A stretch of 12,359 nt of DNA from NCBI GenBank assembly GCA_943324725.2, contig CALPMR020000062.1, positions 1 through 12,359 of the forward strand, written 5' to 3'. This document shows, in pieces, positions 6,135 to 12,359 of this stretch. The notes below the pieces were generated by a model, which saw only the letters and a program-made list of their open reading frames with translations, was not told where the DNA came from and made no database searches. A program made the position numbers and the translations under genes. This stretch comes from Bordetella parapertussis. Lineage in GTDB: Bacteria > Cyanobacteriota > Cyanobacteriia > PCC-6307 > Cyanobiaceae. Numbering within the stretch: the first letter of the stretch is position 1; the number at the start of each line of letters is the position of its first letter.

Positions 6135-6752
6135 ATGGCTCCAGTTGTGCTGCAGCAGCCCATGATCCCGATCGTGATTGAGGAGTCGGGTCGCGGCGAG
6201 AGGGCGTTTGACATCTACTCCCGGTTGTTGCGGGAGCGAATCATCTTCCTGGGCGAGCCGGTGACGGCCGAATCGGCCAACCGGGTGGTGGCCCAACTGC
6301 TGTTCCTGGAGGCGGAAGACCCGGACAAGGACATCTTCCTCTATATCAATTCACCCGGGGGCTCGGTCTACGACGGCCTTGGCATCTTCGACACCATGCA
6401 ACACATCAAACCCGATGTGCAGACGGTCTGTGTCGGCCTCGCTGCCAGCATGGGGGCTTTCCTGTTGTGTGCCGGAGCCAAAGGCAAGCGCAGCAGCCTC
6501 ACCCACTCGCGCATCATGATTCACCAGCCCCTCGGCGGCGCCAGGGGCCAGGCTAGTGACATCCGCATTCAGGCCGACGAGATTCTCTATCTCAAGGACA
6601 AACTCAACCGCGAGTTGGCCGAGCGCACCTCCCAGCCCCTGGAGCGCATCCAGACCGACACCGATCGCGACTTCTTCATGTCACCAGTCGAGGCGATCGC
6701 CTACGGCCTGATCGATAAGGTGATTGAGAAGCGTTCCGTGAGGCCCGTCTGA
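6135..6752 (+). CDS. clpP: ATP-dependent Clp protease proteolytic subunit ClpP
   Basis: ClpP is the serine peptidase core of the Clp protease and works with ClpC or ClpX ATPases in the cytosol. All three catalytic residues are visible at family spacing: Ser-105 in GLAASMGAF, His-130 in IMIHQPLGG and Asp-179 in [24 protein letters not shown] at the N-terminus and [19 protein letters not shown] are typical. It is therefore a catalytic ClpP and not the inactive ClpR. The 205-residue reading starts at ATG 6135; ATG 6162 (giving [12 protein letters not shown]) resembles the start of many cyanobacterial ClpP proteins and may be the true one. Cyanobacteria carry several clpP copies; this one resembles the clpP2 type of Prochlorococcus from memory. 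Divergent from thf1. Confidence 0.96.
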   Translation: MAPVVLQQPMIPIVIEESGRGERAFDIYSRLLRERIIFLGEPVTAESANRVVAQLLFLEAEDPDKDIFLYINSPGGSVYDGLGIFDTMQHIKPDVQTVCVGLAASMGAFLLCAGAKGKRSSLTHSRIMIHQPLGGARGQASDIRIQADEILYLKDKLNRELAERTSQPLERIQTDTDRDFFMSPVEAIAYGLIDKVIEKRSVRPV

Positions 6753-7369
6753 GGTCCTTGGCCTTGGCCAGCGTTGATCCTGAAGCCAACAAGCTGCGCT
6801 CGACTGCTGGCTGTGGCTCGCCGTTCAGGCCTGGTTGACTCTCCTGGAACCTGCGTGGATCTGCGGCGGCCCTTGGCCAACAAATCCACCCTCGCAATGC
6901 ACCCCTCGCTGAGGAGCGTCAGCAGGCTCGGTTCGAGGTTTGGTCCACGTGTTTGATGAGCCTGGTCAATCCGAACCGACACCTGTGGATTCCCATTGTG
7001 GGCATCGGTCTGGTGGGCTGCCCTGGATCAGCTCCAGGTCCGCCTGGCTCCAGTCTCATGCTCTTGCCTGGTGGTCGAGCGTTGTTGGTTAACGGTTCAC
7101 CTCCACGGTTGGTTGGGGTGGATCGAGCCTGAGCGGCCAAGGTGATTGGGCCACTGGCCAATCTCGGTTCCGCTGAACAACTCTGGCTCTGGACGCCGGT
7201 TGGGTCAGCTCCCGGACCTTGAGCTTTTAGGCCTGCTCTTTCTGGCTGATCGGCCAGATTTTCTGGCGATGGAGCAGCAGGGGCAACCAAGAGCCGTTCA
7301 GATCGCGAGATTCGGGATGTTCGGGTCTTGGTTCGAATGGTGCCAGTCCATGACTTTCGAGCCTGCTGA
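6753..7369. other. Gene-free stretch between clpP and the ftsH terminator
   Basis: About 620 bp hold no reading frame that I can support. The open frames here are short, begin with weak start codons and show no domain. GC content is visibly lower than in the flanking genes (T-rich patches such as GTTGTTGGTTAACGG near 7081). Small hairpins are present: CCCA-TTG-TGGG at 6993-7003, ATTG/GCC with GGC/CAAT at 7145-7162, and the terminator-like one at 7241-7264. I see no tRNA, tmRNA, RNase P or SRP RNA signature on either strand. It could be decayed sequence, a long clpP 3' UTR, or hold an unrecognised small RNA. Confidence 0.5.
7241..7264 (+). terminator. Weak terminator-like hairpin
   Basis: TCTGGC (7241-7246) pairs with GCCAGA (7253-7258) around a six-base loop and is followed by TTTTCT. 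The stem is short and the T-tract brief. It lies nearly 500 bp after clpP, so it would end a long clpP 3' UTR or a separate plus-strand transcript. Confidence 0.3.
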
Positions 7370-7422
7370 CAAAAAATAACCTTGCCAATGCAATTCCAGA
7401 GCCTGGAATCGTATCGGCAAGG
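7370..7422 (-). terminator. Rho-independent terminator of ftsH
   Basis: Two 20-base arms (7380-7399 and 7403-7422) pair around an AGC loop. CCTTGCC with GGCAAGG and ATTCCAG with CTGGAAT are exact, and the middle six positions pair apart from two A-C mismatches. On the minus strand the hairpin is followed by TTATTTTTTG (7379-7370). It starts 28 bases beyond the ftsH stop, so it is a textbook intrinsic terminator for ftsH. Confidence 0.87.
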
Positions 7423-7449
7423 GCAGAACGGTTCGCTTGAACCAGGGAT

Positions 7450-9399
7450 TCAGGCCGTGGGTGCCGCTGCCTGGCGATCGCTGATCACAGCGCTCAGGAT
7501 CGGGCTGAAGCGTTCCTTCTCCGGCACGGTGGTGAACTCGGCGACAACAGCGCGGAACTCTTCGCCATCGAGGGTTTCTTTCTCGATCAACATGTCCACC
7601 AGGCGATCGATGCAGACCCGGTTGGCGGCAACCAGCTTCACCGTATCGAGATAGCAGCTCTGCACGATCTGGCGAACCGCATCATCAATGCGGCTGGCCA
7701 GGGCATCGGAGCCATCGTTGCGGGTCATCAGGTCGCGTCCCAGGAACACCTCCTGGTTGCCAGCTTCGAGTGAGAACTGGCCCAGGGCACTCATGCCGAA
7801 ACGGGTGACCATCTGGCGAGAAATCGAAGCGACCTGCTGAATATCACCGCCGGCTCCGGTGGTGACTTCTGAATGACCAAACACCACATCTTCGGCAGCC
7901 CGTCCGCCGAGAGCGCCCATGATCCGGGCCCGAAGCTGGGCGCGGCTGACCAGCATCTGCTCTTCATCGGGAGCAAACCAGGTGAGCCCCTGGGCCTGAC
8001 CCCGAGGGATCAGCGTCACCTTCTGCACCGGGTCGTGGTCCTTGATCAACGTGCCGACAATGGCGTGGCCGACTTCGTGATAAGCAATCAGCCGTTTGCT
8101 GCGACCATCGGTGAGCGGTTTGCCCTCCATGCCGGCGATCACCCGATCGACCGCATCATCGATCTCGGCCAGGCTGATCGAATCGCGACGGCGCCGCGCC
8201 GTCAGGATGGCGGCTTCATTGAGCAGATTGGCGAGGTCGGCGCCGGTGAAACCGGGGGTGCGGCGGGCGATGGCTTCAAGCGAGACGCCTTCGGCCAGCT
8301 TTTTGTTGCGGGAATGAACTTCCAGGATCGAGAGGCGACCCTTGATGTCAGGGGGATCCACCTGCACCTGGCGATCAAAACGACCCGGCCGCATCAGCGC
8401 CGAATCGAGCACATCGGGACGGTTGGTGGCGGCAATGATGATGATGCCGCTGTTGCCCTCAAAGCCGTCCATTTCGGTGAGCAGCTGGTTGAGGGTCTGC
8501 TCCCGTTCGTCGTTGCCACCGCCGATGCCAGCTCCGCGCTGGCGACCGACCGCGTCGATCTCGTCGATGAAGATCAGACAGGGGCTGTTCTCCTTGGCCC
8601 GCTTGAACAGATCCCGCACCCGGCTGGCGCCGACGCCGACGAACATCTCGACGAACTCGGAGCCGGACAGCGAGAAGAAGGGAACACCGGCTTCGCCGGC
8701 AATCGCTTTGGCCAGCAATGTTTTACCCGTACCCGGAGGGCCCACCAGCAGCACACCCTTGGGGATGCGAGCACCCACGGAGGTGAAGCGCTCTGGTGTC
8801 TTGAGGAAGGTGACGACCTCCTGGAGGTCCTGCTTGGCTTCTTCGACGCCGGCAACGTCATCGAACTTGACGCCGGTTTCAGCTTCCATGGCGAAGCGGG
8901 CCTTGGTCTTGCCGAACTGCATCGCCTGGCCGGGGCCGCCGGGCATGCCATTGGAGCGCCTGGCCAGCAGCACCAGCGAGCCGATCAGCAGCAGCGGGAA
9001 CAGCAGGTTGCCGAGCAGGCCTACAGCCGGTGGGGTGGTGCGCGGCGGATGGATGTCAAAGCTGATGCCCTGATCCTTGAGCTTGTTGATCAGCTCCGGA
9101 GCCAGGCCAGGCAGGTCGACCCGCAACTGCTGCACCCGGTTGTCGAGGTCGGGATCGACGGCTTCGATCACCGCGGTGCGACCCCCGTCGAAAATGTCCA
9201 CGGCTGTGACCCGGCCGGCATCGACATAGTCAAGGAAGCGGCCGTAGCTCATGCGGGCCACGGCGGCATTGCGGGGCGCCACGGTGGGGCCGCTGGGGGT
9301 GAGCTTGTTGGGGCCTGCCCCCAGCAGTTGCCAGCCCAGAAACAGCGCCACTCCGATTGGCAGCAGCCAGAGAGCAAGGAGTCGCCAGCGCTGATTCAT
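7450..9399 (-). CDS. ftsH: ATP-dependent zinc metalloprotease FtsH (FtsH2-like)
   Basis: FtsH is a membrane-anchored AAA+ protease; in cyanobacteria the FtsH2/FtsH3 complex removes damaged D1 during photosystem II repair. From ATG 9399 the protein has 649 residues: membrane helices at about 7-27 and 126-146, Walker A GPPGTGKT (220-227), Walker B LIFIDEID (275-282), the second region of homology [19 protein letters not shown] (325-343), the zinc site HEVGH (441-445) and the third zinc ligand Asp-519 in GAGGD. The segment [21 protein letters not shown] matches FtsH2 (Slr0228) much better than FtsH3 from memory. The frame is open 20 codons further to a TTG, but those codons run through an inverted repeat, so ATG 9399 is preferred. 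A strong terminator follows the gene. Confidence 0.97.
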   Translation of the reverse strand: MNQRWRLLALWLLPIGVALFLGWQLLGAGPNKLTPSGPTVAPRNAAVARMSYGRFLDYVDAGRVTAVDIFDGGRTAVIEAVDPDLDNRVQQLRVDLPGLAPELINKLKDQGISFDIHPPRTTPPAVGLLGNLLFPLLLIGSLVLLARRSNGMPGGPGQAMQFGKTKARFAMEAETGVKFDDVAGVEEAKQDLQEVVTFLKTPERFTSVGARIPKGVLLVGPPGTGKTLLAKAIAGEAGVPFFSLSGSEFVEMFVGVGASRVRDLFKRAKENSPCLIFIDEIDAVGRQRGAGIGGGNDEREQTLNQLLTEMDGFEGNSGIIIIAATNRPDVLDSALMRPGRFDRQVQVDPPDIKGRLSILEVHSRNKKLAEGVSLEAIARRTPGFTGADLANLLNEAAILTARRRRDSISLAEIDDAVDRVIAGMEGKPLTDGRSKRLIAYHEVGHAIVGTLIKDHDPVQKVTLIPRGQAQGLTWFAPDEEQMLVSRAQLRARIMGALGGRAAEDVVFGHSEVTTGAGGDIQQVASISRQMVTRFGMSALGQFSLEAGNQEVFLGRDLMTRNDGSDALASRIDDAVRQIVQSCYLDTVKLVAANRVCIDRLVDMLIEKETLDGEEFRAVVAEFTTVPEKERFSPILSAVISDRQAAAPTA

Positions 9400-9429
9400 G
9401 GTGAAAAGAGCTTCTTGAACAATCGTAAC

Positions 9430-9468
9430 GGTAAGCGTCTTGGGATCGTGACGTCCCAAGCGCTTACC
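9430..9468. promoter_or_regulatory. Long inverted repeat upstream of ftsH
   Basis: GGTAAGCG (9430-9437) pairs with CGCTTACC (9461-9468), and CTTGGGA (9439-9445) with TCCCAAG (9454-9460). This makes a 15-bp stem with a single bulged T and an eight-base loop. It begins 31 bp before the ftsH ATG and 24 bp after the stop of the DUF1830 gene. The related 9-mers ATCGTAACG (9422-9430) and ATCGTGACG (9445-9453) flank and enter it. No T-tract follows on either strand. It could be an ftsH operator, a 5' leader hairpin, or a terminator of the upstream gene without a U-run. Confidence 0.6.
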
Positions 9469-9491
9469 AATCTGCCCCAGCGCCGTGACCC

Positions 9492-9824
9492 TCAGCCCAC
9501 CTTCAGCCAGGGGCTCAACTCTGCGGTTCCCGCCAACGGGTCGGGCAGGGCGTCGGCCACACTCAGCGGCGGCTCGACGATCAACTCCTCAGCCGGGAAG
9601 CTTTCGACCAGCTCCGCTCCGCCCAGCCCGTGGGTCCAGATCTCAACCTGGCTGAGGCGGGGGGATTGGAAGCTGAGCAGCTCGAATGGAAACACGACAC
9701 GCTCCAGGTAAAACTCCTCTGGACCGCAACAACGCACGATCACCATCCGATCGGTGGCGTTGCGATAACCACAATCCAACAGGGCCTGGAGCTCCAAGTT
9801 TCGAGACAAAGACAAGACATCCAT
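9492..9824 (-). CDS. DUF1830 family protein
   Basis: A 110-residue cytosolic protein of the cyanobacterial DUF1830 family, whose function is unknown. The recognisable core is [15 protein letters not shown], then [15 protein letters not shown] and [10 protein letters not shown], matching the family pattern CCYxNAT, FERVVFPxxxLxF and QLEIxT as I remember it. The N-terminus ([16 protein letters not shown]) is short; the C-terminal 30 residues after EELIVEPP are proline/alanine-rich and probably variable. ATG 9824 is the start. A perfect 14-bp palindrome lies 31-44 bp upstream. It sits between the permease gene and ftsH on the same strand, 92 bp before the ftsH ATG, with a strong hairpin in that gap, so joint transcription with ftsH is possible but unproven. 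Confidence 0.8.
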   Translation of the reverse strand: MDVLSLSRNLELQALLDCGYRNATDRMVIVRCCGPEEFYLERVVFPFELLSFQSPRLSQVEIWTHGLGGAELVESFPAEELIVEPPLSVADALPDPLAGTAELSPWLKVG

Positions 9825-9854
9825 GATTTACCCACCGACCGTTGCTTGCAGAAG

Positions 9855-9868
9855 GTGACCATGGTCAC
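9855..9868. promoter_or_regulatory. 14-bp perfect palindrome upstream of the DUF1830 gene
   Basis: GTGACCATGGTCAC reads the same on both strands and lies 31-44 bp before the ATG of the DUF1830 gene, in the 157-bp gap after the permease gene. Position and symmetry fit a dimeric regulator site. It is not an NtcA site (GTA-N8-TAC), and I cannot name the regulator. Confidence 0.45.
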
Positions 9869-9981
9869 GGTTTGCCGGTCTTAAGGGTTTTTCCTGTTTC
9901 CAGCGATCTTGGGGAGCCGATTGCGCCTGGATCAGGAGCGGGCTGGATGTCCCTCCAGGGCCGCCGAGATCGGGATCTGCA

Positions 9982-11211
9982 TCAGAGGCTGCGCAGCGCC
10001 ACGATCGGGTCGAGCTGGGAGGCCCGCCGGGCCGGGACCACGCCGAAGAACAGGCCGATCGAGCCTGACAGCAGCACGGTGCCGATCACCGTGCTGGCAC
10101 CGATGCTGGCGGGCAGGGGGGTGAAGGCTGCCACCAGGGCAATGGCGCTGATGCCCAGCCCACTGCCGATCACGCCGCCCAGGCTGGCCAGCACCAGGGA
10201 TTCCACCAGGAACTGCAGCAGCACATCGGTGCTGCGGGCGCCGAGAGCCTTGCGCAGCCCGATTTCCTCGGTGCGCTCACTCACCGACACCAACATGATG
10301 TTCATGATGCCGATGCCCCCCACCAGCAGGGAGACGGCTCCGATCGCCGCCAGCATCAAGGTGAGCCCGCCGGTGATCGTGCCGACAATCGTCTGGGCAT
10401 CTTTCTGGGAGCGCACCGAGAAGTCGTCATCGCGCAGGATGCGATGGCGCTGGCGCAACAGGTTCGTGATCTGGAAGCTTGCGGCGCCGGTGCTCTGTTC
10501 GTTCTGGGCCTCGATGCTGATGAAGCTGAGCGTGACGCCGTAGGTGGGATCCCGCCCGCTCAGCCGGCTCACCATCGTGGTGAGCGGGATGTAGGCCGCC
10601 TCATCCTGGTTGGCGCCGAACACCGCGCCTTTGGCGGCCAGCACACCGATCACCTGGAACGACTGGTCGCGGATGCGCAACTGGCGGCCGATCGCCTCCC
10701 CGGTCGGCATCAGCTTGTCGCGCAGATCAGGGCCGATCACCGCCACACTGCGAGCCCCTTTGAGGTCGGCCTCGCTGAGGAAACGACCCTGGGCCACTTC
10801 AAAGTTGCGCACCGGCAGGAAGTTGGGCGTGACGCCGGAGATCGTCGCCGTGGCGGCCAGGGAACCCGCCTGAACCACCTCGCTGAGGGTGATCTGGGGC
10901 GCCACGCGCCGGACGCTGGGCACCTGCTCAGCGATCGCCGTGGCATCTTCGAGCACCAGGGTTTTCGGGGTGTCGATCCCCTGGCGCCGCGTGTCGTTGC
11001 GGCCAGGCACGATGAACAGCACGTTGGCGCCCAGGGTGCTGAGCTGACCGGCCGCCAGGTTCTGGGCCCCCTGTCCCACCCCCACCAGGGTGATCACGGA
11101 GGCGTTGCCGATGACGATGCCCAGCATGGTCAGCAGACTGCGCAGGCGGTTGGCCTGGAGGGTGCTGAGGGCCATGCCCACGGTTTCCCGCAGCGGCAGT
11201 TTGTGGGCCAT
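9982..11211 (-). CDS. ABC transporter permease, MacB/FtsX type
   Basis: This 409-residue inner-membrane protein has the MacB plan: a first membrane helix at about 26-46 (LLTMLGIVIGNASVITLVGVG), a large periplasmic MacB_PCD-like domain (about 47-275), and three C-terminal helices at about 279-310, 331-362 and 372-395. The motif SERTEEIGLRKALGA (311-325) and the tail PARRASQLDPIVALR are hallmarks of the FtsX/MacB permeases. These couple cytoplasmic ATP hydrolysis to movements in the periplasm, in export or envelope remodelling; the cargo is unknown. No ATPase (LolD/MacB-like) or membrane-fusion gene lies next to it in the window, so the partner must be encoded elsewhere. It lies 75 bp downstream of pyk on the same strand, probably in one transcript. 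ATG 11211 fits the family start. Confidence 0.9.
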   Translation of the reverse strand: MAHKLPLRETVGMALSTLQANRLRSLLTMLGIVIGNASVITLVGVGQGAQNLAAGQLSTLGANVLFIVPGRNDTRRQGIDTPKTLVLEDATAIAEQVPSVRRVAPQITLSEVVQAGSLAATATISGVTPNFLPVRNFEVAQGRFLSEADLKGARSVAVIGPDLRDKLMPTGEAIGRQLRIRDQSFQVIGVLAAKGAVFGANQDEAAYIPLTTMVSRLSGRDPTYGVTLSFISIEAQNEQSTGAASFQITNLLRQRHRILRDDDFSVRSQKDAQTIVGTITGGLTLMLAAIGAVSLLVGGIGIMNIMLVSVSERTEEIGLRKALGARSTDVLLQFLVESLVLASLGGVIGSGLGISAIALVAAFTPLPASIGASTVIGTVLLSGSIGLFFGVVPARRASQLDPIVALRSL

Positions 11212-11263
11212 CGAAAGGGATGCCTGGACTTTGGGGAAGTCTGGCCTGCTGGCGATGCCGGCC

Positions 11264-11296
11264 GGCCTCTGGAGGCGTCCCGGCGCCTAGAAGGCC
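11264..11296. repeat. GC-rich hairpin across the pyk stop codon
   Basis: GGCCT (11264-11268) pairs with AGGCC (11292-11296), and AGGCG (11273-11277) with CGCCT (11284-11288), with a small internal loop and a six-base loop. It spans the pyk stop and has no T-tract on either strand. It may protect the pyk 3' end or reduce read-through into the permease gene. Confidence 0.35.
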
Positions 11297-12359
11297 GAGG
11301 TGCCGCCCAACTCCATGGGGCTGAGCGCGCCGCGATGCACCACCCCTTCCTGCACCGCCAGGGTGATGATTTCGCCTTGACGCAGTGCTGTCGTGGCATT
11401 GGCGACACCCACAATCGCCGGGATGCCGAGCTGCTGGGCCAGGCGGGCGCCGTGACTGTCGGCCCCGGCCTGTTCGCAGATCAGCCCGCGGCTGCGGCTG
11501 ATGGCGCCGTGATAGGCGTCGCTGGTTTCACTGACCACCAGAATTTCGCCTTCCACCAGGGCTTCAGCTTCGGCCGGGCTCTTGGCGACGCGGACCTTGC
11601 CGTTGATCGATCCGCTGCCCACCCCCAGCCCCCGAATCAGCACGGCCGACACCAGACCCACCCGCACCAGGTCGGTGGAACCACTGACTCCCTTGAGGGT
11701 GCCCTGGGTCTGGACCACCAGATCTCCCTCCTGCAACAGGGCCCGTTCCTGGGCCACGCCCATCGCCACATTGAAGGTGCTGCCGGTGTTGATCTGCTCG
11801 GCGATCAGCAGCGGAGTCACACCCCACACCAGCTGCAGCTGACGGGCGACGCTGACATCGCTGGTGATCGCCAGGATCGGCGTGCTCGGCCTGAACTTGC
11901 TGACGTTGCGGGCGGTTGAACCGCTCTTGGTGAGGGTCAGGATCGCCGCTGCGTTGAGTTGGCGCGCGATGGTGCTCACCGCCTGACAGATGGCGTTGGG
12001 GATGGTGGTGGCCATGTGGCTGTCGAGCACCCGCTGCGGGTAATCGCGCTCGATGCGGCGGGCGATCTGGGCCATGGTCGCCACCGCTTCCACCGGGAAA
12101 TCACCGACGGCGGTTTCGTTGGAGAGCATCACGGCGTCGGTGCCATCGAGGATGGCGTTGGCCACATCGCTGACCTCGGCCCGGGTGGGCCTGGGGCAGG
12201 AGGCCATCGAATCGAGCATCTGGGTGGCGGTGATGATCGGAATGCCGAGGCTGTTGGCCTTGCGGATCAGCTCCTTCTGCAACAGCGGCACCTCTTCGGC
12301 CGGCATCTCCACGCCCAGATCGCCGCGGGCCACCATGACGCCATCACAGAGCGGCAGGA
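11287..12359 (-). CDS. pyk: Pyruvate kinase, C-terminal part (5' truncated)
   Basis: Pyruvate kinase makes pyruvate and ATP from phosphoenolpyruvate and ADP in the last step of glycolysis. The frame is open to the window edge, and the bases before the internal ATG read LPLCDGV, so about 357 codons of a longer gene are visible. Motifs are [14 protein letters not shown] at the visible start, TATQMLDSM (visible 43-51), NPRP-like [26 protein letters not shown], and [15 protein letters not shown] of the allosteric C domain. After about visible residue 245 comes the extra PEP-utilising-type domain ([33 protein letters not shown]) found in Bacillus-like and cyanobacterial enzymes; its Ser-His pair is kept. 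The permease gene follows 75 bp downstream. Confidence 0.97.
   Translation of the reverse strand, partial: LPLCDGVMVARGDLGVEMPAEEVPLLQKELIRKANSLGIPIITATQMLDSMASCPRPTRAEVSDVANAILDGTDAVMLSNETAVGDFPVEAVATMAQIARRIERDYPQRVLDSHMATTIPNAICQAVSTIARQLNAAAILTLTKSGSTARNVSKFRPSTPILAITSDVSVARQLQLVWGVTPLLIAEQINTGSTFNVAMGVAQERALLQEGDLVVQTQGTLKGVSGSTDLVRVGLVSAVLIRGLGVGSGSINGKVRVAKSPAEAEALVEGEILVVSETSDAYHGAISRSRGLICEQAGADSHGARLAQQLGIPAIVGVANATTALRQGEIITLAVQEGVVHRGALSPMELGGTSAF

Noticed and set aside
6919..7290. 123-codon minus-strand frame in the clpP-ftsH gap
   Set aside because: Pro/Gly/Arg-rich product without a domain or plausible start signal.
7328..7351. GGTTCGAAT resembling a tRNA T-loop
   Set aside because: The flanking bases do not form a T-stem and no acceptor or anticodon arm can be built around it.
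7146..7379. 77-codon open frame (TTG start) in the clpP-ftsH gap
   Set aside because: Weak start, no domain, lower GC than the real genes, and it runs into the terminator hairpin.
9399..9459. Longer FtsH start at TTG 9459
   Set aside because: The extra 20 residues are polar, read through an inverted repeat and do not fit the FtsH N-terminus; ATG 9399 places the first membrane helix normally.
7873..9711. 612-codon open frame on the plus strand opposite ftsH
   Set aside because: FtsH motifs on the minus strand are complete; the plus-strand reading is low-quality His/Gln/Asp-rich sequence with no family.
9881..9902. GGAAACAGGAAA on the minus strand, resembling the Yfr2 small RNA motif
   Set aside because: No surrounding stem-loops and no terminator with a T-run were found, so the short motif alone is not enough.
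10444..11919. 491-codon plus-strand frame opposite the permease and pyk
   Set aside because: It crosses two real genes and their gap and has the His/Gln/Gly-rich look of an antisense frame.
1..12359. A hidden defence system, prophage, CRISPR array or insertion sequence
   Set aside because: No transposase, integrase, phage, Cas or toxin-antitoxin-like product and no regular repeat-spacer pattern was seen on either strand; almost every long gene is a recognised core function.

Overview
The window looks like a chromosomal segment from a GC-rich alpha-cyanobacterium of the Synechococcus/Cyanobium group. The evidence is petN (cytochrome b6f), Thf1/Psb29, a thylakoid-type FtsH, the cyanobacterial families DUF1830 and DUF2103, and a 6S RNA directly after purK. 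Six copies of GCGATCGC (the cyanobacterial HIP1 octamer) point to a freshwater or coastal Cyanobium-like strain rather than open-ocean Prochlorococcus. That lineage call is inference; I see no rRNA or tRNA to anchor it.

Layout. 1-468 (+) is the 3' end of a sugar ABC-transporter permease gene. 546-1916 (+) is purK with an unusual proline-rich insert. About 1920-2105 (+) is the 6S RNA gene. 2268-2660 (+) is an unknown small protein. 2733-3363 (-) is a clpS-DUF2103 pair, divergent from petN (3433-3534, +), whose end overlaps a 55-residue membrane protein gene (3512-3679). 3825-5405 (+) encodes an unknown membrane-anchored protein, and its 3' end overlaps the convergent thf1 gene (5368-6063, -). 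clpP (6135-6752, +) is divergent from thf1. A gene-free, lower-GC stretch follows to about 7370, then the ftsH terminator and ftsH (7450-9399, -). Upstream of ftsH come a DUF1830 gene (9492-9824, -), a MacB/FtsX-type permease gene (9982-11211, -) and the 3' part of pyk (11287-12359, -).

How the genes relate. The middle of the window is rich in protein quality control: the ClpS adaptor, ClpP peptidase, FtsH protease and Thf1, which is known from other cyanobacteria to support FtsH during photosystem II repair. petN adds an electron-transport subunit. purK (purine synthesis), pyk (glycolysis) and 6S RNA (RNA polymerase regulation) are housekeeping functions.

The window reads mostly as core genome. 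I see no insertion sequence, CRISPR array, prophage or defence cassette. The less ordinary parts are the PurK insert, the petN-overlapping small membrane protein, two unknown proteins, several strong inverted repeats in promoter regions (upstream of ftsH, thf1/clpP and DUF1830), and the gene-free stretch after clpP.
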